Shown in pieces: positions 14,225 to 24,075 of a stretch of DNA of 25,277 nt (positions are counted from its first letter, which is position 1; every line of letters begins with the position of its first letter). The position numbers were made by a program, and so were the translations under genes. The notes under the pieces are model-generated. The model did not search any database and was not told where the DNA came from. It saw only the letters and a list, made by a program, of their open reading frames with translations. Location of the stretch: positions 1 to 25,277 of IMG/VR virus record IMGVR_UViG_3300023175_000183; one strand, given 5' to 3'. This stretch comes from a virus.

Positions 14225-14252
14225 TTGATTTTTATTTTGTATATGCTATATT
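14225..14252 (+). promoter_or_regulatory. Sigma70-type promoter for the candidate RNA
   Basis: TTGATT (14225-14230), a 16-base spacer, then TATATT (14247-14252), with TGC before the -10 giving an extended -10. It starts right after the cold-shock-like stop codon and is unlike the late boxes used elsewhere in this window. Confidence 0.55.
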
Positions 14253-14258
14253 AAGTAC

Positions 14259-14514
14259 ATAACAAAGACGACGGTCCGAGTTAGATAGTGCAAGGAAACG
14301 ATGCTTACCCAGGCATTAACTTGACTCACACGCTGTGGTGGCGCTGTAAGACTTTGGAGACAAAGCATTGCAGTAAAAGTAGAACTAACCATTCTATTGT
14401 GAGGTTCCGTGCTGTTTTGAGCCTGATGGGGCATAGTGCGGTTGTTGGTAATCAGTAGTCCAGCCTATCAATAATATAGAGAAAGGTCTGCAACATAATT
14501 GCAGGCCTTTTTTT
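14259..14514 (+). ncRNA. Candidate stand-alone structured RNA, about 256 nt
   Basis: This non-coding segment has its own sigma70-like promoter in front and a strong terminator at its end. Internal pairing: CTGTAA (14344-14349) and CTTTG (14352-14356) pair with CAAAG (14361-14365) and TTGCAG (14368-14373) around a GAGA (GNRA) tetraloop; GTTAG near 14280 pairs with CTAAC near 14387; ATGC/GCAT pair near 14302-14317; and CAGGC near 14311 can pair with GCCTG near 14421, a possible pseudoknot or long-range helix. No ribosome-binding site and ORF pair is credible. I do not recognise tmRNA, 6S, RNase P or tRNA signatures. It is a likely phage small RNA of unknown class. Confidence 0.6.
14482..14514 (+). 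terminator. Strong rho-independent terminator of the candidate RNA
   Basis: AAAGGTCTGCAA (14482-14493), loop CATAA, TTGCAGGCCTTT (14499-14510), a 12-bp stem with one G-U pair, then a run of Ts to 14514. Confidence 0.92.
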
Positions 14515-14543
14515 ACGACATTATAACCCATTTTAATTAAAAG

Positions 14544-14551
14544 GATAAATA
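14544..14551 (+). promoter_or_regulatory. Late-type promoter box GATAAATA
   Basis: GATAAATAC lies downstream of the RNA terminator and 84 bases before ATG 14636. It is a one-mismatch T4 late box that would start the surface-protein operon near 14557. The leader contains two small hairpins (CCTCtagatGAGG and GCGGacccaCCGC). Confidence 0.55.
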
Positions 14552-14635
14552 CTTATGTCATAGAGAGAACCTCTAGATGAGGACTTATGCGGACCCACCG
14601 CGTAGACCTAGAACGTCAACATAAGGAGAAAAACA

Positions 14636-15025
14636 ATGGGACGTCCACTTAACAAAAGGTACTTTGGTGCTACTGAAGGTTCAGTTGGTACTGAAGGAAA
14701 TAATCTTACAGTAATGTGTAAAATTGGCGCTAACGCAGCAGTTGGCAACGGTGTGATTTTATCACAAAGATCAGAAACAAAATTTAATTGCCACGATGAT
14801 CCAGATGGAACATCAGGTAACACAGGTGTATGCACACTTGTAGATAAAGCAATTGGTGCTTTAGGTGCTGATGAAATGATTCTTCAAGGCTTTGTTTCAG
14901 GTGCTAGTGCAGTTAACATCAGAAAAGTACATAACCGTACAATGATTGATTTTAATAACAATAGATATACATGGACTGTAGACGACGATTCATCAGCAAA
15001 CGTATTAGTATTAACAGCCATCTAA
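14636..15025 (+). CDS. Virion structural protein, small (MGRPLNKRYFG type)
   Basis: A 129-aa protein starting at ATG 14636 with AAGGAG 8-13 bases upstream. The N-terminus MGRPLNKRYFGATEGSVGTE is of a type I associate with structural proteins of marine T4-like phages, but I cannot name a domain. The body is Gly/Asn/Ala-rich and beta-prone (NNLTVMCKIGANAAVGNGVI, and a C-terminal NNNRYTWTVDDDSSANVLVL), as in head-decoration or fibre-accessory proteins. Three Cys residues are present. It is the first gene after a late promoter box and heads a same-strand run of four or more virion surface genes with 0-11 base gaps. The role in the particle is unknown. Confidence 0.6.
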   Translation: MGRPLNKRYFGATEGSVGTEGNNLTVMCKIGANAAVGNGVILSQRSETKFNCHDDPDGTSGNTGVCTLVDKAIGALGADEMILQGFVSGASAVNIRKVHNRTMIDFNNNRYTWTVDDDSSANVLVLTAI

Positions 15026-15036
15026 GGAGCGGCTGA

Positions 15037-16116
15037 ATGGAACGCATCAATCGCATAGGCGCTGACAAGTATACCATAGAAGTAAATGATTCAGGCGAAA
15101 TTTTACTTAAAACTGGTTCTGGCGGTAAGGTTAAAGTTACCGGCGATCTAGAAGTTTTAGGTGCTACAACCACTGTTGAATCAACAGAAGTAGCAATTGC
15201 TGATAAAACATTTACATTGAATAAAAATGATGCAGGTGGTGATGGCGGAATCACAGACTTAGGTGATGGCTATGACAGACAGGCAGGTATAATTGTTTAT
15301 CGCGGCAGTGATAGATTTGATGCAAGAATATTTTACGATGAAGAATTAGACACTATTCGTGCAGGTGCTAGACAAACTTCTACAGAAGGTGCTTTTGTTT
15401 TCAAGACAGGCAGCGGAGAATATTCAGGTATACACACAAGTAGTATTATTACAGAAGACAATCAGGATTTGTACTTAATTGGTCACGGAACTGGTGTTGT
15501 TTCTGTATTTGATAGTACTGATTATCAGAGACAAGTTTGGTTGTATAATGGAGCAACCACAGACATTAACTTTCTTGCTGGACCTATAAATTCAGGCAAA
15601 GCAGATACGTTGATAAATGCTCAAGGTGTAGTTGAATATGTTGATAGTTATCATGATAACTTCTTTCAATATAAGATTGAAAAAGATACAGTAACAGTAG
15701 ATAATCCTAGCGGAACACCTAGTAGAGTAGAAATTTTTGATGCAGACATTGATGGCGGAACTAGTAGAGTAGAAATTGCTGTTGATGAAAGTTTATTTTC
15801 TACATTTTATGATACTAGAGTTGAGTTTGGCACACTGAGATTTTTACAAGACCCAGCCGATGTTGGTGTTATTACATCAAACAGTATTGACACTAACATT
15901 AGATTAAGAGGAAACGGCTTAGGACAAGTTCAAATTGATGGCTGGCAGAACTTTATGCTAGAATCAGATCCAGCTGATCCTCCTGCAGAAGGTGTAACAA
16001 TTTATAGTAAAACATTAGGAGACGGGGGTACTGGATTGTTTTTCAAAAACCAAGATGGTACAACTGACGAATTCGTAAGCAGGAATAAAGCCCTGCTGTA
16101 TAGTATAATTTTTTAA
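15037..16116 (+). CDS. Fibre/neck-like structural protein
   Basis: A 359-aa protein starting at ATG 15037 with AAGGAG upstream. Residues about 27-60 (GSGGKVKVTGDLEVLGATTT, then VESTEVAIADKTFTLN) match the beta-rich 'TGdLeVlGtTTtvnST' shaft motif widely seen in phage tail fibres. The remainder is beta-rich with Gly/Asp/Ser turns and a repeated pair SRVEIFDADIDGGTSRVEIA (around 230). No enzymatic motif is visible. The C-terminus ends in hydrophobic residues (ALLYSIIF), perhaps an interaction tail. It is likely a fibre or collar protein, sitting between two small structural genes and ahead of the giant fibre gene. Confidence 0.65.
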   Translation: MERINRIGADKYTIEVNDSGEILLKTGSGGKVKVTGDLEVLGATTTVESTEVAIADKTFTLNKNDAGGDGGITDLGDGYDRQAGIIVYRGSDRFDARIFYDEELDTIRAGARQTSTEGAFVFKTGSGEYSGIHTSSIITEDNQDLYLIGHGTGVVSVFDSTDYQRQVWLYNGATTDINFLAGPINSGKADTLINAQGVVEYVDSYHDNFFQYKIEKDTVTVDNPSGTPSRVEIFDADIDGGTSRVEIAVDESLFSTFYDTRVEFGTLRFLQDPADVGVITSNSIDTNIRLRGNGLGQVQIDGWQNFMLESDPADPPAEGVTIYSKTLGDGGTGLFFKNQDGTTDEFVSRNKALLYSIIF

Positions 16117-16125
16117 GGAATTGAG

Positions 16126-16458
16126 ATGGCAATAGTAAATGCAAATGTACTAACAACAGATACAACACTAGTCACTGTTCCTGCTGAAAAAAAGTATGCA
16201 CTAACTACTTTGATTATTTGTAACAACGGAGTAAACGACGGAACTGGCACAAATGATACAAGTGTAGATGTTCACGTAATTCCAGATGGTCAATCGAAAT
16301 CAGATGCAAATCGTATTTTAAACGACTTACCAATTGATAGTGCTGATACATTTACATTTTCAGCAGAACGATTGATTTTAGAAGAAGGTGACAGAGTTGT
16401 ATGTGTAGGTGCTTCACCTACTGTATTATCAGCTACATTAAGTTTTTTGGAAGTATAA
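16126..16458 (+). CDS. Small beta-rich virion protein
   Basis: A 110-aa protein starting at ATG 16126, 9 bases after the previous stop, with AAGGAATTGAG before it. It has the look of a single beta-sandwich: TTLVTVPAEKKYALTTLIIC at the N-terminal side, DVHVIPDG in the middle, and ERLILEEGDRVVCVGASPT then LSATLSFLEV at the end. Short proteins of this pattern occur in marine T4-like phages next to fibre genes and are thought to be tail or fibre accessory subunits; I know of no assigned function. The TAA stop directly abuts the ATG of the 2530-aa gene, so the two are probably translated together and in related amounts. Confidence 0.6.
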   Translation: MAIVNANVLTTDTTLVTVPAEKKYALTTLIICNNGVNDGTGTNDTSVDVHVIPDGQSKSDANRILNDLPIDSADTFTFSAERLILEEGDRVVCVGASPTVLSATLSFLEV

Positions 16459-19400
16459 ATGAGTTTTATTAAGAGACAGTCAATACATAGCAGAAAGGTT
16501 GGAGATAATACTTTTATCTTAACAGCTGACGGCAATATGGAGATGAACCTCGATGAAGGAAAGTCATTTTCCATAGATGCAAACGTAATTGTTACAGGCG
16601 ATCAATCAGGACCTAAAACACGAAATGTGTATTATGTCACTGAAGATGGCAATGACAGCAATGACGGTTTAAGCAGTGATAAAAATGGAGCCTTTGCTAG
16701 TATTAAACGTGCAGCAGAAGTAGCACCTGAAGGTTCTACAATCATTGTTGCACCAGGTGATTATTATGAAAATAACCCTATTACACTAAGAGATTTTGTG
16801 ACTGTCTCTGGACAAGGTGAATTACGTAACACAAGAGTATTTCCAAAAAATAACACAGACGATTTGTTCTTTATGGGTAATGGTTGTTACCTATTCCAAA
16901 TGACATTTAGAGGACTACGCTATCCAGGTTGGTGTGCAAGAATACGTCCAGGCGCACTTGTAACAACATCACCTTATGTACAAAACTGTACTAACATGAA
17001 TGGACCTTGGTTGAACGATGGTACAGAATTTATTCCTTTTGAAACTGTTCAAATTCCAGGAATTGAACCAAGTGCAAGACCTTTACAAGTTGAAGATTAT
17101 CCAACACTTCCTGTAGAAAAACAAGTGAATCCAACAGGCGGCGGCGGAGGTATACTTGTTGATGGTGACGAATACGATCCGGCATCACTTGTTTTCAGTT
17201 TCGTTGCAGATGCGTTTACACAAATTTCGCAAGGTGGTATTGGCTTCCACATTACAAACTTTGGTTATACACAGATTGTTAGTTGCTTCTCGGTTTTCTG
17301 TTCAACAGGATTCTTAACTACCAAAGGTGGCTATCTATCAATTTCAAACTCAGTTAGTGACTTTGGTTTAGAAGGTGTTGTTGCAGATGGATTTTATCCA
17401 ATTGCTTATACAACTGCTGTTCCTGCACAAGATTATTTTTCAAGTGTTGCCAGTGTTACAATGGATTTTGCAGGATTAGGATACACAGGAACACCTACAG
17501 TTACATTTGATCCTCCATTAGGCACAGGCGGCGTAACTGCTACAGGTACAGCACAAGTTGACCTTACAACAGGAACTGTTTCTGCTGTAAGTATTACCAA
17601 TCCAGGAAATGGATATACAACAATTCCTCAAGTAAGATTTACTGGCGGTGGCGCTAGTGTTGATGCAACAGCAGATGTAAATCTTAGAACAAACGGAACA
17701 TTATTACTTGATAGTTTAAGAGAAAAACCTGCAACAGGTAGTATTATTAAATTTGAAGATGATCCTCAATATTATTACGTTACAGGCACAGATGTAACAG
17801 TAAATCCTTTTACATACAATGTTGAAACTTGTAAGAGAGATGTAAGAAGAATTATTGATGCTGTAACTAGTGATATTGTTTTTGGCACTTACTATCAAAG
17901 TACAGCAGCAGCAACAAGTTATTTAAGAAGCACAAGTGCTAAAGTTATTATTGATCAGTTAGCACCTACTGTTTATGGTATTGAAGCAGCAAGAGATGAA
18001 TTAAAAGCTCTAACTTCAAACTTAGCACTTAAAGAAGAAATAGACCAAAGATTTGCAGTTATAACAGAAACACTTAATGCAGGTGATAGTAGTGTAACTG
18101 AATATTTAGGCAGTGACTTTGCAGCAAGTTTAAATGATTTATCAATCATTGATGATGAAGTTATTGAAGCAAAAGATAATATTTTAGCAAACAGAGATTT
18201 TATCATTGAAGAAATCACTGCATACATAAATGATCAATTCACAGAACTAAGTTATAATCAAGCTGTGTATGAATCAGAGCTAAGACAACTGTTTACAGAA
18301 ATGTCTTATTACATACCTACTGGTAGTACTCATAACATTGTAAGACAAGCACAAGAGTTTACATTTAGAACACGTTTCAAAGCAATGTTTATGTCTAGCT
18401 TTGATTATATGCAGCAACAGTTTTTAGCATTGACAGAAGTTGCAGATAGTACAGTAGCAACTAATGCTGTAATAGAAACATTCAATACATTGAAAAATGT
18501 TGTTGATGACGGTGATAGCTCAGGTATTGTATCAATATTCCCTGCAAGCACAGGGTCAACACAAAACGGTATAGATGCAAAGGATCATTTACAAGCAAAT
18601 AAAACTTACTTGCTTGCAGAATGGGTAGCATATCTTAACAGTATTAACACAACAATTACATATGATCAAGCAGAATGGGAAGGTTATGTAAGTGACTTTA
18701 TTGATGCATTATCATATGATATTATGTATGGCGGCAATTCTGCAACTGTTCAAGAAACAACTTTCTTCTTCAACAAAGTTACCTGGTCAAGTTTTACAAC
18801 TGCTGAGATAACAAGCATAGAAGATACATTTGCAAGATTAAGATTTGTTATACAAAGAGTTATTAGAGGATTAACTGTTACTGCATCAACAGGTAACGTT
18901 GAATCGCAAGATTTTTCAAGCGGCAATGCAACTCAAGTTGAAGCAAGCAGAATTGATGGTTTAATTCAAAATGTAGAATTAATTATTAATGAACAGGCAT
19001 TAACAAATCTTTCTTCAAAAATTTACCCAATTATTGATGATGAGCCAACTGAGCAAGTAGATGCTTCAAATGACATCCAAGGACAAATTGATAATATTAT
19101 CACTGATACTATTGCATATAACTTGTTGAACAATCCTACACTTACATACAATGTTGAAAAATGTAAACGTGACGTAGGATATTTGATTGATGCAGTTTAT
19201 AGAGATGCTCAACTAGGTACAAACCATCATAGCATAACAGCAGGCTTGGCTTACAGTAGAGCAAATGTTGCATACTTGAATTCAGAACAAAAGCCTGCAA
19301 CTTTGATTGCATTAAGATATGCAAAAACAGAAGCAGTTGAAGCAGCAAGTACAAATGCAGCATTCCAAACAACTGTTGGTAATTTGTTTGATGATATTTT

Positions 19401-22400
19401 TAATATTATTGAATATGATCAATTACCAAGTGAAGGAAACCTATATCCAGAACCAGGGCCAGCAAGTAATGCATTAATTAATGCCCACGACCAATTAGTA
19501 GCCAACAGAGCCTTTTTAGCAGCAGACGTTGTTGCATATATCAATGCTAACAACTTTACATATGACCAAGCCAAATGTGAAAGAGATACAGGACTTATCA
19601 TTGACGGTGCAGGTTATGATGCATTGTTAGGAACAAACTATAATGCAGTAACAAATGGATTAGCATACCAACGTGCAAACAGTGCAAAAGTTATTTCGGA
19701 TCAGTTAACTGAAACTATTGCTGCACTAAATTATGCAAAAGGTGAAGCAAGCACAGCTACAGCAAGTGATACAGCAACACAAACAGCAGTTGAAGCAAAC
19801 TTTGACGAAGTAATTGATATTTTACAGAACGGTGTTGTTAGTACAGACACAGCAGCTGATCCATTAACATTCACTAACCCAACTAGTGCAACAGCAGCAC
19901 AAATTGCAGCAAAAGATCAATTGATAGCAAACAGAGATTTCTTAGCAGCAGAAGCAGTATCTTACATTCAAAACAACTATCAAGACTTTACTTACAATAG
20001 ATCTAAATGTGAGCGCGATACTGGATTAATTATGGATGCAGTGGCACTAGACATTGCTTTAGGAACAAACTACAACAGTGTTACAGCAGGACTTGCTTAC
20101 CAAAGAGCAAGTAATGCATACTTACAAGATAATCAAAATATACAAACTTTAGCAGCATTAAATGAATTAAAAGATCAATTGATAACGTTAGGGCTTACAG
20201 ATGTAGTTGAGCCTCTGTCAAATGCTGCAATTGATGAAATAATTGATATTTTTACAAATGGAGTTATCAGCACAGATACAGCAGCAGATGCTCTAGTATT
20301 TCCTACACCAGGAACATTACCTACTACAAACGCAGTAGAAGCAAAAGATCAATTAATTGCAAACAAAAATTTCATTATTGCAGAAATTAATGCTTGGATT
20401 GCAGTAAACTTTCCTTCATTAGTTTATGATACATTGAAATGCGAAAGAGATGTTGGATACATTATTGATGCGGTATGTCACGATATTTTATACGGTGGCA
20501 ACAGTGCAACTATAACAGTAGCAAATAGTTACTTTGTTGACGGTGTAAGTCAATTAGGATCACCAAGTGAAGAAGCAGCAACACACGCTGCATATGGAAG
20601 ACTAAAAGATATAATTGGCGACATTGTTATGGAATTGCCAATTGTTAAAAGCACAGGAAACACTGCATTCCAAGATACAACTGGTACTCCTGCAAGTTCA
20701 ACAGAATCAGATGATGCCGAAGGTTTAGTAGATATTATTGAAACTGTAATACGTGAAGGCAACCTTGATAGCGTACCAGCAACACAACTGCCAAATATTA
20801 CTTGGGCAAGCGATGAATTACAACAAGGCTACAATACTATCAAAGCAAACAAAGATCTTGTAGCAGAAAACATTGTAATCTTTATTGCTAATAACTTCCA
20901 ATCATTTGACTACGACGAAGCTAAATGTCGTAGAGATGTAGGAATCATGGTAGAAGCAGTTGCTTATGACGGTGCTATTGGTACAAACTATAATAGTGTA
21001 ACTGCAGGACTTGCATATCAAAGAGCTAACAGTGGATATGTTCTAAGCGATCAAAATTTACAAACTATTAAGGCGATCGAGTATTTAAGAGATTATATTG
21101 ATACTGAATATTTTAGACTGTCTAGTTTGTTTAGAACAAGAGTAAAAGCAGGTTTTAACGAGATTATTGATATCATTGAGAACGGCACAGTAAGCACCGA
21201 TGATGCAGCCGATGCAATAGTATATCCAGATAGTGGTATTAATGCAAACTATCCAATCGGTGTAACTCAACTACAAAACAACAGAGAATTCTTAGCAGCT
21301 GAAACCACAGCATATGTGACAAATAACTTCCCATCATTGGTTTTTGATTCGGATAAGTGTGCAAGAGATGTTAAGTATATTGTAGATGCTATTAGTTACG
21401 ATATTATGTACACAGGTAACTTGGCAACAAAACAAGCCGCAGAAAGTTACTATGTAGGTACTACAAGTCAGTTAGGTGCAGGACAAAAAGCTGCAACTGT
21501 TGCAGCATACCAAGAACTTGCAAATCTACTATCTGACGTTGTACAAGACATACCACACGGTACATTAGAACAAGCAACAGTAACTCAAGATATTACTGGC
21601 GGCGATGCTGGTCCAGTTGTAGCAGGCATTGCAGATAACTTGATTCAGTATGTTGAAGATGTAATTAACTCAGAAAGTATTTCGGTACTACCAGCAGACA
21701 ATGATACAGATCTTAGCTGGACAAGTGTACAATTACAAGAAGATTTTACTTTGTTAACTACTCAAACAGAAGAACTACAAAATCTTGTAATAGATTACAT
21801 TAACTTTAGATTTACAAGAACATTTGAATTCAACGCAACAAAATGTAACAGAGATACAAAGTATATTGTGGATGCACTAACATACGATATACTATATGGT
21901 GGCAATGCTGCAACCTACTCTGCTGCACAAAGTTACTATGTTGGTACAGCAAGTCAGGTAAGTGGACAACAAACTGAGACAGCTAATGCACTTGCTTGGG
22001 TGAAAACCTTGTTAGGTAGTGTTTTACTTGATACTGTGTACTCTGATCCAGAACAAACAGTTGAAACACAAGACACAACTGCTGGTGCAGCAAGTGCTAC
22101 AGAAGTAACAAGAGCAGAAACATTGTTGCAAATCATCCAAGATGTTATCGAAAATGGCACAGATAACTTGCCAAGCACTGTAACTTATCCAGACACAACT
22201 TGGGCAAGTGCAGGTGCTCAAACTGCAATTGATAATTTACAATCACAGAAACAAACAATCGTCGATGGTACAATTAACTTACTAGAAACAACTTATAATG
22301 CGTTTAACTATAACGAAGCAAAATGCTTAGAAGACACTGGTCAAATCATTGATGCTGTGGTATATGACTTGTTATACACAGGTAACATTGCTACCTTGAT

Positions 22401-24051
22401 TGCAACTAGAGCATACTTCTTAGGAACAGCCAATTATCTACCAGATGAGCAAAAAGATCAAACTGTGGCAGCGTATGCACACTTGCAAGACATTGCAGTG
22501 AAGTGTGTCGAAGGTATTGCTGTAACACCACAAGTTGGTAACAGTGAATCACAAGTACTAAGCGGAAGCTATGGCACTAGCGTAGAAAGTACAACAGCAA
22601 ATGATTTGATTGAAATTGTAAAAAGTGCAGTTGATAATCAAACACTTGTAGGAACTCCAAGCGAAGTTGAACATGATTACAGTTGGTTGCCTTCTACAAT
22701 TAGAACAGCAGGTGCAGCATTATTATCAGAAAAAGCAAATATTCAAAACGATACTATTACATATATCAACAATACAATACTTGGATTTGATTACAACATA
22801 GACAAGTGTGCGAGAGACACTGGATATATTATTGATGCAGTAGTGTATGATGTTATGTATGGTGGTAATAAGCAATCACGTAGAGCAGGTGAAGCATACT
22901 ATAGTGGTGCTATATTGAACAATTTGACAAACACCGACTATGCAAACCAAAGTGATATCACTGCTTACACATATTTCTATCTTGGTACAATTATGAAAAA
23001 GGTTGCAGCAAATGATCCTGTTACCAAAAGTTATAATAACCTAACCAACCAAACGTTCTTGACAAACAACGATGCAAGTTCAACTGTAGGTGATAATGTT
23101 AAATTGCTTGTAGATAGAATCGGACTAGCAGTTCTTGAAAACAGCACTGAAGGTTGGCACGAAGTACCACACAATCACGAATTAGGTAGTGCTGTATATC
23201 ATAGTGAAAGAAATGCATTGTTGAGACAACAAGAAACTGTTGTAACTAATGCTATTGATGCATTGAATGCTGAATTTGGTGGATCTGCTGAAATTACTGT
23301 GTTCCCAGGACTAACAAGTGTTACACAAGATAAGAAAGCAGCACTGTACAATGTTAGTACAATTTCAACATCAGGACACGCATTTGAATATGTTGGTGCA
23401 GGCGTAACATACAACGCACTTCCGTTCTTTGGAGGTACAGCAGATGCAACAAAAGAAATCATTGAACGTAATCAAGGTAAAGTGTTTGCCGGTGGTACTG
23501 TTGACCAAATTGGTAACTTTAGAGTTGGTAACTTCTTTGGTGTTAACGCTCTAACAGGTGCAATTACATTAAACGCTAACGAAATTGACTTATCAGGTTT
23601 AACCAGTGTTGGTCCGTTTATTAGAGACGGTATTCCTGTTGGTGTTGAACTGAAAGAGGTAAGTGATAGTGCAAACTTGATATCTAGTATTGGTACTCAA
23701 GACTTTAACACTGTACCTACACAGAAAGCGGTTGCAACATATGTTGAAAACAGATACTTAAACAAACTTACAGGCGGCACTGTAAACGGTAGCACAACGT
23801 TTGATATTGACGTGACAGTTGATGGTACACTGATACTTACAAACAATGACTTAGAAGTACAGTATGGTGGTACAGGTGTAAGCACATTTACTGAAGATGG
23901 TATCTTATATGGTGATACTTCTAATCCAGTGAAAGTAACTGACGCAGCAGGCACAAGTGATGCAAGCAACAGTTTCCAAGTATTGACAGTAACAAGTGGT
24001 AGTGATACAACTCCAGTTTGGACTGATACACTCGACGGTGGTAGCTTCTAA
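16459..24051 (+). CDS. Giant fibre-like structural protein with 12 tandem repeats (2530 aa)
   Basis: ATG 16459 follows the previous stop without a gap. Domains in order: an N-terminal beta-helix/pectin-lyase-like module (about 50-340; NVYYVTEDGNDSNDGL, TIIVAPGDYYENNPIT, GGYLSISNSVSDFGLEGVVA). Next come two Gly-Tyr turn repeats (LGYTGTPTVTF and GYTTIPQVRF, about 345-400), then twelve degenerate repeats of 136-162 residues from 451 to about 2270, each opening with a (F/L)xYxxxKCxRDxxxIIDA-type helix. The C-terminal fibre module (about 2300-2530) has TVPTQKAVATYVENRYLNK and YGGTGVSTFTEDGILYG, common in phage fibres. The helical repeats are unusual for a beta-rich fibre and may form a long rod. 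The gene occupies 30% of the window, consistent with a long host-contact appendage. No signal peptide or protease domain is seen. The receptor is unknown. Confidence 0.75.
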   Translation: MSFIKRQSIHSRKVGDNTFILTADGNMEMNLDEGKSFSIDANVIVTGDQSGPKTRNVYYVTEDGNDSNDGLSSDKNGAFASIKRAAEVAPEGSTIIVAPGDYYENNPITLRDFVTVSGQGELRNTRVFPKNNTDDLFFMGNGCYLFQMTFRGLRYPGWCARIRPGALVTTSPYVQNCTNMNGPWLNDGTEFIPFETVQIPGIEPSARPLQVEDYPTLPVEKQVNPTGGGGGILVDGDEYDPASLVFSFVADAFTQISQGGIGFHITNFGYTQIVSCFSVFCSTGFLTTKGGYLSISNSVSDFGLEGVVADGFYPIAYTTAVPAQDYFSSVASVTMDFAGLGYTGTPTVTFDPPLGTGGVTATGTAQVDLTTGTVSAVSITNPGNGYTTIPQVRFTGGGASVDATADVNLRTNGTLLLDSLREKPATGSIIKFEDDPQYYYVTGTDVTVNPFTYNVETCKRDVRRIIDAVTSDIVFGTYYQSTAAATSYLRSTSAKVIIDQLAPTVYGIEAARDELKALTSNLALKEEIDQRFAVITETLNAGDSSVTEYLGSDFAASLNDLSIIDDEVIEAKDNILANRDFIIEEITAYINDQFTELSYNQAVYESELRQLFTEMSYYIPTGSTHNIVRQAQEFTFRTRFKAMFMSSFDYMQQQFLALTEVADSTVATNAVIETFNTLKNVVDDGDSSGIVSIFPASTGSTQNGIDAKDHLQANKTYLLAEWVAYLNSINTTITYDQAEWEGYVSDFIDALSYDIMYGGNSATVQETTFFFNKVTWSSFTTAEITSIEDTFARLRFVIQRVIRGLTVTASTGNVESQDFSSGNATQVEASRIDGLIQNVELIINEQALTNLSSKIYPIIDDEPTEQVDASNDIQGQIDNIITDTIAYNLLNNPTLTYNVEKCKRDVGYLIDAVYRDAQLGTNHHSITAGLAYSRANVAYLNSEQKPATLIALRYAKTEAVEAASTNAAFQTTVGNLFDDIFNIIEYDQLPSEGNLYPEPGPASNALINAHDQLVANRAFLAADVVAYINANNFTYDQAKCERDTGLIIDGAGYDALLGTNYNAVTNGLAYQRANSAKVISDQLTETIAALNYAKGEASTATASDTATQTAVEANFDEVIDILQNGVVSTDTAADPLTFTNPTSATAAQIAAKDQLIANRDFLAAEAVSYIQNNYQDFTYNRSKCERDTGLIMDAVALDIALGTNYNSVTAGLAYQRASNAYLQDNQNIQTLAALNELKDQLITLGLTDVVEPLSNAAIDEIIDIFTNGVISTDTAADALVFPTPGTLPTTNAVEAKDQLIANKNFIIAEINAWIAVNFPSLVYDTLKCERDVGYIIDAVCHDILYGGNSATITVANSYFVDGVSQLGSPSEEAATHAAYGRLKDIIGDIVMELPIVKSTGNTAFQDTTGTPASSTESDDAEGLVDIIETVIREGNLDSVPATQLPNITWASDELQQGYNTIKANKDLVAENIVIFIANNFQSFDYDEAKCRRDVGIMVEAVAYDGAIGTNYNSVTAGLAYQRANSGYVLSDQNLQTIKAIEYLRDYIDTEYFRLSSLFRTRVKAGFNEIIDIIENGTVSTDDAADAIVYPDSGINANYPIGVTQLQNNREFLAAETTAYVTNNFPSLVFDSDKCARDVKYIVDAISYDIMYTGNLATKQAAESYYVGTTSQLGAGQKAATVAAYQELANLLSDVVQDIPHGTLEQATVTQDITGGDAGPVVAGIADNLIQYVEDVINSESISVLPADNDTDLSWTSVQLQEDFTLLTTQTEELQNLVIDYINFRFTRTFEFNATKCNRDTKYIVDALTYDILYGGNAATYSAAQSYYVGTASQVSGQQTETANALAWVKTLLGSVLLDTVYSDPEQTVETQDTTAGAASATEVTRAETLLQIIQDVIENGTDNLPSTVTYPDTTWASAGAQTAIDNLQSQKQTIVDGTINLLETTYNAFNYNEAKCLEDTGQIIDAVVYDLLYTGNIATLIATRAYFLGTANYLPDEQKDQTVAAYAHLQDIAVKCVEGIAVTPQVGNSESQVLSGSYGTSVESTTANDLIEIVKSAVDNQTLVGTPSEVEHDYSWLPSTIRTAGAALLSEKANIQNDTITYINNTILGFDYNIDKCARDTGYIIDAVVYDVMYGGNKQSRRAGEAYYSGAILNNLTNTDYANQSDITAYTYFYLGTIMKKVAANDPVTKSYNNLTNQTFLTNNDASSTVGDNVKLLVDRIGLAVLENSTEGWHEVPHNHELGSAVYHSERNALLRQQETVVTNAIDALNAEFGGSAEITVFPGLTSVTQDKKAALYNVSTISTSGHAFEYVGAGVTYNALPFFGGTADATKEIIERNQGKVFAGGTVDQIGNFRVGNFFGVNALTGAITLNANEIDLSGLTSVGPFIRDGIPVGVELKEVSDSANLISSIGTQDFNTVPTQKAVATYVENRYLNKLTGGTVNGSTTFDIDVTVDGTLILTNNDLEVQYGGTGVSTFTEDGILYGDTSNPVKVTDAAGTSDASNSFQVLTVTSGSDTTPVWTDTLDGGSF
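17809..23270 (+). repeat. Twelve-copy degenerate protein repeat array, two length classes
   Basis: Repeat starts at protein residues 451, 597 (degenerate), 733, 895, 1033, 1177, 1321, 1483, 1627, 1789, 1949 and 2110. Copies with GTNYNSVTAGLAYQRA-type cores are 138-144 residues apart (starts 895, 1033, 1177, 1483). Copies with YGGNxATxxAxxYYxG-type cores are 160-162 apart (733, 1321, 1627, 1789, 1949). The final copy (2110) is also of the second type and runs into the C-terminal module. Nucleotide identity is low, so the array is old. The Cys in K-C-x-R-D is kept in most copies. Confidence 0.85.
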
Positions 24052-24075
24052 TAAAGCTGCCACTTTTACTCCTAT

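Noticed and set aside
14246-14434. 62-codon minus-strand open frame over the candidate RNA
   Set aside because: No ribosome-binding site and no gene-like composition; the promoter and terminator on the plus strand explain the segment better.
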